Source: Fidelibacterota bacterium UBA2986
Lineage (GTDB): Bacteria > Fidelibacterota > Marinisomatia > Marinisomatales > AB-629-J13
Length of the DNA: 64,000 nucleotides
Assembly: GCA_002346675.1 (NCBI GenBank)
Contig: DEAI01000008.1
Location: forward strand, 6,990-70,989
Reading direction: 5' to 3'
A model generated the notes under the pieces. It was not told the origin of the DNA and made no database searches. It saw only the letters and a program-made list of their open reading frames with translations. This document shows, piece by piece, positions 8,973-18,016 of this stretch. The stretch's first letter is position 1; each line of letters opens with the position of its first letter. A program made the translations under genes and the position numbers.

Positions 8973-11123
8973 ATGAGAAATAATTTTCTAAAATACCTTC
9001 TTCCTGTCGCACTTATTTTTATATTCATAGGATTTCTGATTTTGAAATGGATTCAGCGTCCACAATATAATATTTCAATTGAAAAATTATCTCAAATTAA
9101 ATCCAGAGAAGTTACTATCTATCGGGATACTTGGGGAGTTCCTCACATTTTTGGTAACTCAGATGCTGACGCAGCCTTTGGACTTGCTTATGCTCATAGT
9201 GAAGATGATTTTAGTACCATTCAAGATGTTATCATTTTAGTTAGACAAAAGTCAGGACTTTTAAATGGACAGGATGGGGCTGTTACAGACTTCCTCATGG
9301 AATGGTTGAGAATTTATGAAACTGTGGATAAATATTATTCAACCCAGTTATCTGCTGATATCCATCATTTGTTGGTAGGTTATTGTGATGGAATTAATCT
9401 TTATGCCCATGAACACAACGAAGAAATTAAACTAAATTTATTTCCTGTTGAACCTAGGGATATTGTGGCAGGGTTTGTATTTCGGACGCCCATGTTTTTC
9501 GGTCTTGATAGAGAATTAGAACTGTTATTTTCTCTTACCGAGAAACCGGAAATTGGTGGTATACAATCTGCTCAAAAAAGAGAATCTCCTATTGGTTCGA
9601 ATGGTTTTGCTGTATCTCCGAAACGCTCTGAAAATGGAGAAACTATGCTGGTGATTAATTCCCATCAACCCTGGGACGGTCCTACCGCTTGGTACGAAGC
9701 ACATGTTTATAGTAATGAGGGATGGAATATGAGCGGTGGATTATTTCCTGGTTCACCGGTGATATTTGTTGGACACAATGATAGTCTTGGTTGGGTTCAT
9801 ACGGTAAATGAACCAGACCTGATTGATACATATATTTTGGATATCCATCCTGAAAACTCCAATTTATACCGTTTTGAAAGTGATTGGCTGGAATTGGAAA
9901 AAAAATCTGTTCAAATTAAACTAAAAATTCTGGGACCTTTTTCATGGACGATACATCGTGAAGTCTTGTGGTCAGTGCATGGTCCTGTACTTCGATTTGA
10001 TCATGGTGCTTATGCGATTCGTTATGCTGGAATGGGTGAAGTGCGTCAAATTGAACAATGGTATCGAATGAATAAATCAAACAATTTTGATGAATGGACT
10101 GATGCTATGAAAATTCATGGAATCCCATCTTTAAACTCAGTTTATGCAGATCATACCGGTAATATTTTCTATGTTTATAATGGTAAATTTCCAACACGAA
10201 ATGTAAAATATGACTGGCAGAGCTATCTCCCTGGATGGTCATCTAATACTTTATGGAAAACTACATCAGATTTTAATTCAGCACCTCAAATCCTTAATCC
10301 TGAAAGTGGAGTATTATTTAGTACAAACCAAACTCCATATTATGTCACTGATGGTGAGGACAACTTGAATCCAGAAGATTTTCCATATGAATGGGGAGTG
10401 GAAACTCATATGAACAATCGTTCATTTCGCGCGAATGAATTATTTTCCAAGGAAAATACCATAACGCTTGAAAAGCTAAAAAATATAAAGTTTGATAAAT
10501 GTTATTCCCAGAAATCAGCAATGGCATCCCTTACTAAGGATATCATCAATGCTATAGATAATCAATCTGCCGTGGATTTACAAGAAGCTAGTAAAATCTT
10601 ATCTAACTGGGATATGTGCACTGACAAAAAAAATGAGGAAGCTGCACTAGCTATATTTGCCACCGAGTCCTTTCTTCAGTTTCAATATATTAAAATGGAA
10701 GATAGCACGCTCTTGCAGCACACCCGAAGTGCTGTAAAACTATTGTATGAACATTATGGGTCTCTAAAAATCCCATTTGGTGAGGTGCAAAGATTGAAAC
10801 GTGGAGAAACCGATTTAGCTTTGGGCGGTGGTCCGGATATACTTAGGGCAGTTTATAGCCGCTATGATGGTAATGGAAAATTAACCGGGCACAGCGGGGA
10901 CGGCCTATTTATGTTTGTAAAATGGGGTAAAACAGATAAAGTTTTTTCAGAGAGTCTTCACCAATACGGAAGTGCTACAACCCAACCCAAATCAGTACAT
11001 TATAATGACCAATCAAAATTATTTGTTCTTGGACAAATGAAACCGACCTGGAGAGAAAAAGGTGAAATAATTAACAACCGAGAAGCGGTCTATTCACCGG
11101 GGAAAACACACGAAAAATATTAA
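8973..11123 (+). CDS. penicillin acylase family (S45) hydrolase, membrane-anchored
   Basis: The protein has 716 residues. Residues 7-26 form a membrane anchor or signal. It matches the Ntn-hydrolase S45 family: an alpha-chain region beginning EVTIYRDTWGVPHIFG, a spacer, and the autoprocessing site IGSNGFAVSPKRS whose Ser209 would become the N-terminal nucleophile of the beta chain. The downstream NSHQPWDGPTAWYEAH region matches the substrate-pocket segment. Members cleave amides such as penicillins, acyl-homoserine lactones or lipopeptide acyl chains. Which of these applies cannot be told here. The stop codon interlocks with that of apaG (TTAA at 11120-11123) in tail-to-tail orientation. Confidence 0.9.
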   Translation: MRNNFLKYLLPVALIFIFIGFLILKWIQRPQYNISIEKLSQIKSREVTIYRDTWGVPHIFGNSDADAAFGLAYAHSEDDFSTIQDVIILVRQKSGLLNGQDGAVTDFLMEWLRIYETVDKYYSTQLSADIHHLLVGYCDGINLYAHEHNEEIKLNLFPVEPRDIVAGFVFRTPMFFGLDRELELLFSLTEKPEIGGIQSAQKRESPIGSNGFAVSPKRSENGETMLVINSHQPWDGPTAWYEAHVYSNEGWNMSGGLFPGSPVIFVGHNDSLGWVHTVNEPDLIDTYILDIHPENSNLYRFESDWLELEKKSVQIKLKILGPFSWTIHREVLWSVHGPVLRFDHGAYAIRYAGMGEVRQIEQWYRMNKSNNFDEWTDAMKIHGIPSLNSVYADHTGNIFYVYNGKFPTRNVKYDWQSYLPGWSSNTLWKTTSDFNSAPQILNPESGVLFSTNQTPYYVTDGEDNLNPEDFPYEWGVETHMNNRSFRANELFSKENTITLEKLKNIKFDKCYSQKSAMASLTKDIINAIDNQSAVDLQEASKILSNWDMCTDKKNEEAALAIFATESFLQFQYIKMEDSTLLQHTRSAVKLLYEHYGSLKIPFGEVQRLKRGETDLALGGGPDILRAVYSRYDGNGKLTGHSGDGLFMFVKWGKTDKVFSESLHQYGSATTQPKSVHYNDQSKLFVLGQMKPTWREKGEIINNREAVYSPGKTHEKY

Positions 11124-11521
11124 TTTAGAGCATGAGGTACAGAAAGTTTAAATGGCGCTACTTCCACGATAAATTTTTCTCCTCTATCTGTAACCATTTC
11201 ATAGTGGCCTTTCATGACACCAAACTGTGTTTCGAGAGGACAAAAGCTTGAATATTCATGAAGATCCCCCGGTTGTAAAGTGGGACGTTGTCCTATTACT
11301 CCTTCTCCCTTGACCTCCTGAACTCTACCCAACCCATCAGTGATATGCCAGTAGCGATTCATCAAAGTAACTGGAGTAGTTCCCTTGTTCTGAATGCTTA
11401 CATGGTAAATATAACAATACTGTCCCTCCTGCAGGTTAGATGCACCGGGATCATACTTGCTGTGTACCTTTACCTTTATATTTTGAGTAACAGCTACTGA
11501 TGAGTTAAAACCGGTTTTCAT
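11120..11521 (-). CDS. apaG: ApaG domain protein
   Basis: The protein has 133 residues, the normal family length. Motifs typical of ApaG are present: YCYIYHVSIQNKGTTPVTLMNRYW (a fibronectin-III-like strand pattern), ITDGLGRVQEVKGEGVIGQRP, and GVMKGHYEM near the end. ApaG is a small soluble protein historically linked to Co2+/Mg2+ efflux phenotypes and to diadenosine tetraphosphate metabolism. Its molecular role is unsettled. The start codon overlaps the stop of the upstream exported coiled-coil gene by one base (TAATG), so the two are translated from one message. Confidence 0.93.
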   Translation of the reverse strand: MKTGFNSSVAVTQNIKVKVHSKYDPGASNLQEGQYCYIYHVSIQNKGTTPVTLMNRYWHITDGLGRVQEVKGEGVIGQRPTLQPGDLHEYSSFCPLETQFGVMKGHYEMVTDRGEKFIVEVAPFKLSVPHALN

Positions 11522-11889
11522 TACAGGCCCTTTTCAGGTTGTTTTTCTTTATTAGATTTTTCTTTTGATTTTAATTCTGGTTTTTCTTTTTTAGGTTTTT
11601 CAGGAAACTTTACATGTTTATTTTTTTTACGCAGTTCCTTTAATTTTTCACGAAAAGGTTTTCTCAAAGTTTTAACGTCTGATTTCTGCATTTCCTTAAG
11701 TGATTTGATCCGCTCATTATATCCTTTCATTATTTCCTTTTTCTGATCAAGATAATCTTTTCTAAGTGCATCGATTTCACCTTGTACTAATGCATCCTGA
11801 ACTTTAATATTTAAAAAATTATCTGCTTTTTGTTTTGTTTGGGCAAACCCAAGGGTAACTAAACACAAGAATAAAATTCCATATTTCAT
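11521..11889 (-). CDS. small exported Lys/Glu-rich coiled-coil protein (hypothetical)
   Basis: The protein has 122 residues. A Sec signal peptide occupies 1-16 (ending LGFAQ). The rest is highly charged, with heptad-like spacing at about 30-90 suggesting a long helix or coiled coil, and an extremely Lys/Glu/Pro-rich tail (about 93-122). No family is recognised. The composition resembles periplasmic Skp-like or Spy-like chaperones in a loose way, but no diagnostic motif is present. The gene is translationally coupled to apaG downstream and follows yggT. Confidence 0.55.
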   Translation of the reverse strand: MKYGILFLCLVTLGFAQTKQKADNFLNIKVQDALVQGEIDALRKDYLDQKKEIMKGYNERIKSLKEMQKSDVKTLRKPFREKLKELRKKNKHVKFPEKPKKEKPELKSKEKSNKEKQPEKGL

Positions 11890-11964
11890 TATAGCCTCAC
11901 ATAATATTGTTAGTTAAAAATAGAAAGAAACTATCAGCAAAACTAATTATCAGCGATAGTTTAA

Positions 11965-12225
11965 TTACATTATAGCCCAAATTAAGGATTTTTTAATAAA
12001 TCCTAATATAAAAATGGCAATAAGGGGTGAAAAATCAATTCCAATAGAAAGAGGAGGTATCATCTGCTGAATTGGTCTAACAATAGGGTCTGTTATATTG
12101 TATATCCAACGCACTATTTCACCTCCGGAATAAAAATTAAGCCATGAAACCACCACTCTGGCAATCAGACAAATATATAGAATTTGAAACACTAATTGTA
12201 TAACTGAAATTAAAATATAGCTCAT
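11965..12225 (-). CDS. YggT family membrane protein
   Basis: The protein has 86 residues with two hydrophobic segments (about 5-27 and 60-84). Between them is the family signature, a variant of SWL-x-F-x-GG followed by YNITDPIVRPIQQMIPPLSIGIDFSPL. YggT-type proteins are single-repeat inner-membrane proteins, often next to septation or lipid genes. They are implicated in osmotic-shock tolerance and, in plants and cyanobacteria (YlmG/CCB3), in thylakoid and nucleoid organisation. The exact activity is unknown. It is the first gene after tRNA-Gly on this strand. Confidence 0.88.
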   Translation of the reverse strand: MSYILISVIQLVFQILYICLIARVVVSWLNFYSGGEIVRWIYNITDPIVRPIQQMIPPLSIGIDFSPLIAIFILGFIKKSLIWAIM

Positions 12226-12241
12226 TGATTGTAGTTGTATG

Positions 12242-12315
12242 AGAGCGGGTGAAGGGAATCGAACCCTCGTCTCCAGCTTGGGAAGCTGGGGTAATAACCA
12301 TTATACAACACCCGC
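12242..12315 (-). tRNA. tRNA-Gly (anticodon CCC)
   Basis: On the minus strand a full cloverleaf can be drawn. The acceptor GCGGGTG pairs with CACCCGC. The anticodon stem CCAGC/GCTGG encloses the loop TTCCCAA, giving anticodon CCC. The T-arm loop is TTCGATT between GAGGG and CCCTT. The 3' CCA is not encoded. The anticodon arm matches that of known tRNA-Gly(CCC). Confidence 0.96.
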
Positions 12316-12685
12316 TAAGCTTACAGAAAAGTTATCACTTTTAAAAAAGTTAAAACAAGTGTGAACATCAATCATCTAACATATCTAAACCCATAATTTT
12401 CTTCACCTAACTTATTTCCCTAAATTTATTTTCTAAACGATTGTATAACAAGCAGTTATAAGATTGTTGAAAATTTTCTACAAAAAAACTGTTGTGAAAA
12501 ACTCTCTCCCATATATTTTTTTTACGACGATAAAAACAAAAAATTTAGGATATTTTAATTTCGTAAAATAGATTTCTAACCGCCAACCATCGGAATTTTA
12601 ATGTTTTGATTCCGGAGACATACTTTACTTGCCCGCCTTTTTGTTCAAACTAGGTCAACCGTCCACATACCAAGGAAGGAAAAAT
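12316..12685. other. intergenic region between tRNA-Gly and nrdJ, with a leader inverted repeat
   Basis: This 370-base stretch is strongly AT-rich and holds the nrdJ promoter and leader. At 12591-12596 and 12609-12614 there is a perfect inverted repeat, CGGAAT and ATTCCG, with a 12-base spacer. It could be an operator or a leader hairpin. No cobalamin-riboswitch core was recognised, and no clear pair of NrdR boxes. A TTG-initiated extension of nrdJ from 12629 is possible on paper but has no ribosome-binding site. Confidence 0.35.
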
Positions 12686-15079
12686 ATGGCAGAAGCTATC
12701 GAACTTGATTTAAATACTACCGGAATAAGTGAGCTTGACCCTCGTGTAAAGCAGAGCTTAATTGAAATTCAGTCTAAAGCAGGTGACGCTGAACCTCCAA
12801 TACCAGAAAAATATACAATAAAGTCTTACTATGGAGAAGACACCCTAGGGGCAGATGTCCTAAAGCAAAAATACCTTGCTCCTTGGGAGACCCATCCTTG
12901 GGAATTATGGGATCGTCAAGCGAAAGCACTTTCATCGGTAGAAAAAACAAAAAAACTGCAAGATGAATGGAAAGTCAAGTTTTTTGAAGCATTGGAAGAT
13001 TTTAAATTTGTTCCCGGTGGTCGTATAATGCATGGTGCAGGTAGGGATGACATCACCACCACCTTAAATAACTGCTATGTTGTTGGAATACGCGATGATT
13101 CAGTAAAAAGTATTTATAAAACAATTATCGAAGAAGCCCTGACATACAAGTTTGGAGGGGGGTGTGGGCATGACTTATCTATCCTCCGTCCCTCTGGAGA
13201 CCAGATAAATGGAACAGGAGGATTCTCTTGCGGCCCCACCGGATTCATGAATCTATTCAGTGAAAATACGAATACCATTGCACAACACGGTCGCAGAGGC
13301 GCAAATATGCAAACCCTGAGGATAGATCATCCAGATATAGAAAAATTCATTGAAATTAAGACCGATGATATCAATATGATAAAATATTCAAATATTTCTG
13401 TATTACTCACACATAAATTTATGAATGCAGTAGAGTCTGACTCAGATTTTGAGCTAACTTATAATGGAACTGTATATAAATCTGTTTCGGCTCGGTCACT
13501 GTGGAAAAAAATCACTCTCCATGCTCACAAGAGCGCTGAACCGGGACTTTTGTTCTGGGATACAATGAAAGAATTTCATAATGCCGAATACTGTAGTCCT
13601 TTAGTCTCCACAAATCCATGTGCCGAACAACCTCTACCTGATGGTGGATGCTGTAACTTAGGAGCGGTAAATCTGGAACGATTTGTTGATAAAAAGGGTA
13701 ATTTTCAAATAGAATCCTTTAAAGAAATAATTACCGTTGGAACTCGTTTTTTAGATAATGTTATCGATTATAATATGGACAGGCATGCCTTAGATGCACA
13801 GAAAAATAATGCTGAAAATGACCGTCGTATCGGGCTGGGGATTCTAGGCCTAGGTGACATGCTAGTAAAAATGGGAATAAAGTATGATAGTGTAGATGCA
13901 CTCGAAACTGTAGATCAAATTATGACCATTTTCCGAGATACTGTCTATGAAACAAGTATTCAAATCTCAGGAGAAAAAGGATCATTTCCAAACTTTCACT
14001 GGGATGGATATTCAAAAAGTAAGTTCATTCAGAATCTACCAAAAAAACTGAAAAATAAAATTCAAAAATATGGAATTAGAAATTCCACATTAACAACTGT
14101 AGCTCCCACTGGTTCAGGTGCAATTGTAGCTAGAGTGACCTCAGGGATTGAACCCATTTTTGCTACATCATATAACCGGAGAGTTAAACAAAATGATGGC
14201 TACGGTAAGACATTTGATGAGTACAAAGTGCTTCATCCAATTATAAAAAAATTATTTAATGGTGACAAAAATCTCCCTAAATATGTTATAACTGCCCACG
14301 ATATTGATCCTTTCTTCAGAGTTAAGGTGCAAGGAATCATCCAAAAATATATTGACAGTTCCATATCCTCTACTGTCAATTTACGGGAAGACACATCCCG
14401 TGAAACAGTTGCGGATATTTATATGACAGCGTATAAATCAAATTTAAAGGGTATAACAGTTTACAGAGAAGGCTCAAGAGAAGGAATTCTTGTAACTGAA
14501 AAAGGAACAGAATCAAATCAGGAAAATAAATCCATACAAACTGTTCAAAAAAATGAAAGTGAACCCAGAATCAGACCTTCCATAACCTATGGAGAAACAA
14601 AAAGAATTCGTACAGGAGAGGGAACACTTTATATTACTGTGAACGAAGATGAAAATGGACTATGTGAAGTCTTTACCGCTATAGGAAAAGCTGGTGGAAA
14701 TGCTGCAGCTCAATCTGAGGCTATTAGCCGACTAATCTCGCTGGCACTGCGATCCGGAATAAACCCTAAATCTATTGTAAAACAGTTAAAGGGAATAAGC
14801 GGCCCCAACCCAACTTGGGAAGATGGACGGCTCATATTATCTACCCCTGATGCTATAGGAAAAGCATTAGATGATTATCTGGATTCCAGATTTTCTGATG
14901 AACTTCCAATCAAAAAACGCCCAACAATTACCATGGCAGAAGAGTCAGAAGAAAAGTCAAAACATGTTTCAGATTTTACTACAAGGTCTACAACAATCTG
15001 TCCGGACTGTAGTGCTCCAGTACATTTTGAATCAGGATGTATAACCTGTCAAGGGTGTGGATATTCAAAGTGTGATTAA
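12686..15079 (+). CDS. nrdJ: adenosylcobalamin-dependent (class II) ribonucleoside-diphosphate reductase
   Basis: The protein has 797 residues from the ATG at 12686, chosen because AAGGAAGG lies 6 bases upstream. The N-terminal extension from 12629 has no such signal. It makes deoxyribonucleotides using a B12-generated thiyl radical. Family motifs are in order: NNCYV with the first redox Cys (about residue 130), the KFGGGCGHDLS loop, NPCAEQPLPDGGCCNLG with the active-site Cys and Glu, and APTGSGAIVA near the phosphate site. A C-terminal zinc-binding tail (CPDC, then CITCQGCGYSKC) re-reduces the active site. Dependence on B12 allows aerobic or anaerobic use and implies cobalamin synthesis or uptake elsewhere in the genome. 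No class I subunits are seen nearby. Confidence 0.95.
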   Translation: MAEAIELDLNTTGISELDPRVKQSLIEIQSKAGDAEPPIPEKYTIKSYYGEDTLGADVLKQKYLAPWETHPWELWDRQAKALSSVEKTKKLQDEWKVKFFEALEDFKFVPGGRIMHGAGRDDITTTLNNCYVVGIRDDSVKSIYKTIIEEALTYKFGGGCGHDLSILRPSGDQINGTGGFSCGPTGFMNLFSENTNTIAQHGRRGANMQTLRIDHPDIEKFIEIKTDDINMIKYSNISVLLTHKFMNAVESDSDFELTYNGTVYKSVSARSLWKKITLHAHKSAEPGLLFWDTMKEFHNAEYCSPLVSTNPCAEQPLPDGGCCNLGAVNLERFVDKKGNFQIESFKEIITVGTRFLDNVIDYNMDRHALDAQKNNAENDRRIGLGILGLGDMLVKMGIKYDSVDALETVDQIMTIFRDTVYETSIQISGEKGSFPNFHWDGYSKSKFIQNLPKKLKNKIQKYGIRNSTLTTVAPTGSGAIVARVTSGIEPIFATSYNRRVKQNDGYGKTFDEYKVLHPIIKKLFNGDKNLPKYVITAHDIDPFFRVKVQGIIQKYIDSSISSTVNLREDTSRETVADIYMTAYKSNLKGITVYREGSREGILVTEKGTESNQENKSIQTVQKNESEPRIRPSITYGETKRIRTGEGTLYITVNEDENGLCEVFTAIGKAGGNAAAQSEAISRLISLALRSGINPKSIVKQLKGISGPNPTWEDGRLILSTPDAIGKALDDYLDSRFSDELPIKKRPTITMAEESEEKSKHVSDFTTRSTTICPDCSAPVHFESGCITCQGCGYSKCD

Positions 15080-15118
15080 AACCTTACAAGAGAATGTATA
15101 TAAAACTAATCTATAGTT

Positions 15119-15147
15119 AAAAAAGCCCCGGTTATCGGGGCTTTTTT
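15119..15147. terminator. bidirectional rho-independent terminator
   Basis: AAAAGCCCCG (15121-15130), loop GTTAT, CGGGGCTTTT (15136-15145) makes a perfect 10-bp stem. The T tract follows on the plus strand and an A tract precedes it, so it works in both directions. It lies between the convergent genes nrdJ and frr and probably ends both transcripts. Confidence 0.92.
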
Positions 15148-15167
15148 AAATTATCAAATTAGCTGCA

Positions 15168-15725
15168 TTAAATTTCGATTAATTCTTGTTCCTTAACAGT
15201 CTGCATTTCTCCAAGAGTCTTTACATGATCATCAGTTTCAAGTTGAATCTCATGTTCCGCGCGGTGAATTTCATCTTCAGATATGTGATCTTCTGTTTGT
15301 GTTATTTTTAAATGCTGGTTAGCATCTCTCCTTACATTCCGAACAGAAACCCTCCCTGCTTCTACTAATTGATGAACGTGTTTAATTAATTCTTTTCTAC
15401 GCTCCTCGGATAATGGTGGAATTGGAACAAGAACTGCAGTTCCATTATTATTCGGCGTTAAACTAAGGTTGCTTTGTAAAATTGCTTTTTCAATTTCGGG
15501 AATTAAAGTTTTTTCATAAGGTTGAATTGAAATCAAGGATGCATCAGGAATTGTGATATTTGCTAGCTGATTCAGAGGTGTCATAGTTCCATAATAATCA
15601 ATAGATAAACCATTAAGTAGCTCCGGATTTGCCCTACCTGTACGAACTTTTGCCAATTCTATTCTTGTATGGGTCAAAGCCTGATCCATTCGATGATGAG
15701 CATCTTTTAATATATCGTCAATCAT
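15168..15725 (-). CDS. frr: ribosome recycling factor
   Basis: The protein has 185 residues, the usual family length. It splits post-termination 70S ribosomes together with EF-G. Diagnostic segments are the N-terminal MDQALTHTRIELAKVRTGRANPELL-type helix, the IDYYGTMTPLNQLANITIPDA hinge, and the SEERRKELIKHVHQLVEAGRVSVRNVRRDA helix near the middle. It is the last gene of rplM-rpsI-rpsB-tsf-pyrH-frr, the common bacterial order, starting 3 bases after pyrH and ending at the bidirectional terminator. Confidence 0.97.
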   Translation of the reverse strand: MIDDILKDAHHRMDQALTHTRIELAKVRTGRANPELLNGLSIDYYGTMTPLNQLANITIPDASLISIQPYEKTLIPEIEKAILQSNLSLTPNNNGTAVLVPIPPLSEERRKELIKHVHQLVEAGRVSVRNVRRDANQHLKITQTEDHISEDEIHRAEHEIQLETDDHVKTLGEMQTVKEQELIEI

Positions 15726-15728
15726 AAA

Positions 15729-16445
15729 TTATTCACTAACCAAGGTGCCTAAGTTATCGCCCAATATAATATCTTTCAAGTGTCCAGGTGAATTAATATT
15801 AAATACATGAATCGGGAGGGAATTTTCCATACAAAGAGTAATAGCAGTCAAATCCATGATCCTCAATTTTTTTTCTAAAACTTTAGAATAACTGATGAAA
15901 TCATATTTAAGTGCATCAGAGTGCTCCTCTGGATCCATATTATAAACTCCATCCACCTTTGTCCCTTTTAATACTATTTCAGACTCCAACTCAGATGCTC
16001 TAAGAGCTGCTGCTGTATCAGTACTAAAAAAAGGATTTCCGGTTCCACCGGAAACTATTACAATTCTGCCTTTTTCTAAGTGTCTAAGTGCGCGTCTCCT
16101 AATATAGGGTTCGGCTATCTGATCTACATTCACAGCTGTTAACGTCCGAGTTTCACACTCAATTTTTTCTAGAGCATCCTGCAGAGCAATAGAATTCATA
16201 ACTGTAGCTAACATCCCTAAATAATCACCGGTTACACGATCCATTCCTTTTCCAGCTGCTTGAATTCCACGGAAAATATTACCTGCTCCAATAATTAATC
16301 CAATAGATATTCCTAAATCAAAAATGGATTTTACTTCTCTTGCAAGATATTCAGCGCGAATTGGGTCAATGCCAAAGCCCCGCTTCCCCGCAAGCACCTC
16401 CCCGCTTAATTTCAGTAATACCCGTCTGTAGACAGGTTTACCCAT
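15729..16445 (-). CDS. pyrH: UMP kinase
   Basis: The protein has 238 residues. It phosphorylates UMP to UDP, the first committed step towards UTP and CTP, and is an amino-acid-kinase-fold hexamer rather than a P-loop kinase. Visible motifs are LLKLSGEVLAG at the N-terminus (phosphate binding), GAGNIFRG, DYLGMLATVMN, and VSGGTGNPFFSTDTAAALRA in the active site. It sits between tsf and frr as in most bacteria. The pyrimidine pathway genes pyrR-pyrB-pyrC lie just upstream of this ribosomal gene block. Confidence 0.97.
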   Translation of the reverse strand: MGKPVYRRVLLKLSGEVLAGKRGFGIDPIRAEYLAREVKSIFDLGISIGLIIGAGNIFRGIQAAGKGMDRVTGDYLGMLATVMNSIALQDALEKIECETRTLTAVNVDQIAEPYIRRRALRHLEKGRIVIVSGGTGNPFFSTDTAAALRASELESEIVLKGTKVDGVYNMDPEEHSDALKYDFISYSKVLEKKLRIMDLTAITLCMENSLPIHVFNINSPGHLKDIILGDNLGTLVSE

Positions 16446-16465
16446 AATTATAATATATAATTTGG

Positions 16466-17065
16466 TTAGTTAGTTTCGCCAATTGCAAACCGGATATATC
16501 GGTTCACCGTAATGTTTTCACCAAGAGTTGCAATGGATTCGGTGACGATATCCTTAAGTTTTTTATCCGGATCTTTGATAAAGTTTTGTTCTAAAAGACA
16601 GCTTTCCTGATAAAATTTATTGATTCTTCCTTCTACCATTTTTTCAATAATATCTTCCGGTTTCCCCGAAGATTTTGCTTGATCACTGTAAATTTCTTTT
16701 TCCCTCTCTAAAACTTCCTGTGGGACTTTTTCCCTGCTCAATGCAATAGGATTAGTTGCAGCAATCTGCATGGCTATATTGTGAGCTAAATCTTGAAAAC
16801 CATCAGTATTAGCAACAAAATCTGTTTCACATCCTAATTCTAGTAAAACACCTAAACGATTTCCATGATGAATATATGAGTAAATGATCCCTTCAGTTGC
16901 ATCCCGAGATACTTTTTTTTCTGCTTTAGAAACTCCAGATTTTCTCAAAAAATCAACCGCCTTTTCTATATCTCCAGAAGACTCAACCAATGCATGTTTA
17001 CAATCCATCATCCCAGCGCCAGTTTTTTCACGTAATTCTTTTACTAGTTTTGCGTCTACATTCAT
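16466..17065 (-). CDS. tsf: elongation factor Ts (short form)
   Basis: The protein has 199 residues. It is the nucleotide-exchange factor for EF-Tu. The N-terminal UBA-like domain (KLVKELREKTGAGMMDCKHAL) and the core LELGCETDFVANTDGF motif that inserts into EF-Tu are both present. At about 200 residues it is the short form seen in Thermus, Aquifex and several other phyla, in contrast to the roughly 280-residue enterobacterial form, so the second core subdomain and coiled-coil arm are reduced. It starts 3 bases after rpsB in the conserved rpsB-tsf pair. Confidence 0.96.
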   Translation of the reverse strand: MNVDAKLVKELREKTGAGMMDCKHALVESSGDIEKAVDFLRKSGVSKAEKKVSRDATEGIIYSYIHHGNRLGVLLELGCETDFVANTDGFQDLAHNIAMQIAATNPIALSREKVPQEVLEREKEIYSDQAKSSGKPEDIIEKMVEGRINKFYQESCLLEQNFIKDPDKKLKDIVTESIATLGENITVNRYIRFAIGETN

Positions 17066-17068
17066 GAA

Positions 17069-18016
17069 TTATTCTTCCTCTATATTCGCACTAACTTTAT
17101 CTTCGGATACATCTGAATCTTTTTCTTTGGATGATTCTTCATTGCTATCTGCTTCATCATCCTTAATAGCCTCCACATGCTCTTCTATATTATCCTCATC
17201 AATTTCATCAACATTTATCTTTTTTTCTGATATAATATCCTCTTTTATAACTATATTTTCAGAGAATTCCGCATTATCTGTTTCTTCATCCGAACTGGAA
17301 GATTCTAATTCCATTACGTTTTCTTCATTTTCTTTCACACCGTTTTTGACTGCAATTATTCCATCAGATAATGAAGAAATAATAAGCTGAATAGCACGTA
17401 TAGAATCGTCATTTGCAGGTATAGGATAGTCTATGGGGCGAGGGTCTGTGTTAGAGTCAACAATTGCAACTACTGGAATTTCTAAGCGATTAGCTTCTTT
17501 TACCACCGTTGATTCATGATTTGCATCTACTACAACAATCACTTCAGGTAACCGACGCATATCCTTAATTCCACGATGCTGGTCTGATAACTTTATGCGT
17601 TCACGATTCAACATCTGAATCTCTTTTTTTGTCAGATTATCATAAATACTAGAGCCTTCTTTTTCTAACATTTGAAGACGTTTTATGCTCTTTTTTATTG
17701 TAGAAAAATTTGTTAATGTACCACCCAACCATCGTTCTACCACATAAAACATTCTACATCTGTCTGCTTCCTGCTGGATGATATCTTTTGCTTGTTTTTT
17801 GGTTCCTACAAATAAAACTTCACCCTTTTTTCGAACAACATCTTGTAAAAATTGTATAGCAATATTTAGATTTTTGATGGTTTCTTCAAGGTTGATAATA
17901 TGTACGCCATTTTTCACCATCAATACATAGGGTTTATAATAGGGATTCCACTTACTGGTAACATGACCAAAGTGAGCCCCTGTTTTTAATAAATCATCAA
18001 ATTTTAATTCTGACAT
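17069..18016 (-). CDS. rpsB: 30S ribosomal protein S2 with acidic C-terminal extension
   Basis: The protein has 315 residues. The first 225 or so are a standard S2: LLKTGAHFGHVTSKWNP at the N-terminus, FVGTKKQAKDII, ERWLGGTLTNFSTI and PVVAIVDSNTDP. The rest (about 228-315) is a low-complexity tail made largely of Glu, Asp and Ser. Such acidic tails on S2 occur in some FCB-group and other bacteria and are expected to be disordered on the ribosome surface. The tail has the same base composition as the gene body and no frameshift. rpsI lies directly upstream, and its stop overlaps this start by one base. Confidence 0.96.
   Translation of the reverse strand: MSELKFDDLLKTGAHFGHVTSKWNPYYKPYVLMVKNGVHIINLEETIKNLNIAIQFLQDVVRKKGEVLFVGTKKQAKDIIQQEADRCRMFYVVERWLGGTLTNFSTIKKSIKRLQMLEKEGSSIYDNLTKKEIQMLNRERIKLSDQHRGIKDMRRLPEVIVVVDANHESTVVKEANRLEIPVVAIVDSNTDPRPIDYPIPANDDSIRAIQLIISSLSDGIIAVKNGVKENEENVMELESSSSDEETDNAEFSENIVIKEDIISEKKINVDEIDEDNIEEHVEAIKDDEADSNEESSKEKDSDVSEDKVSANIEEE

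Noticed and set aside
12316..12685. Cobalamin riboswitch upstream of nrdJ
   Set aside because: The segment CCGGAGAC near 12612 recalls the B12-box neighbourhood, but no GCCACTG-type core or the other conserved stems are visible, and the region is too AT-rich.
12629..12685. N-terminal extension of nrdJ from a TTG at 12629
   Set aside because: There is no ribosome-binding site there, while the ATG at 12686 has AAGGAAGG upstream and fits family starts.
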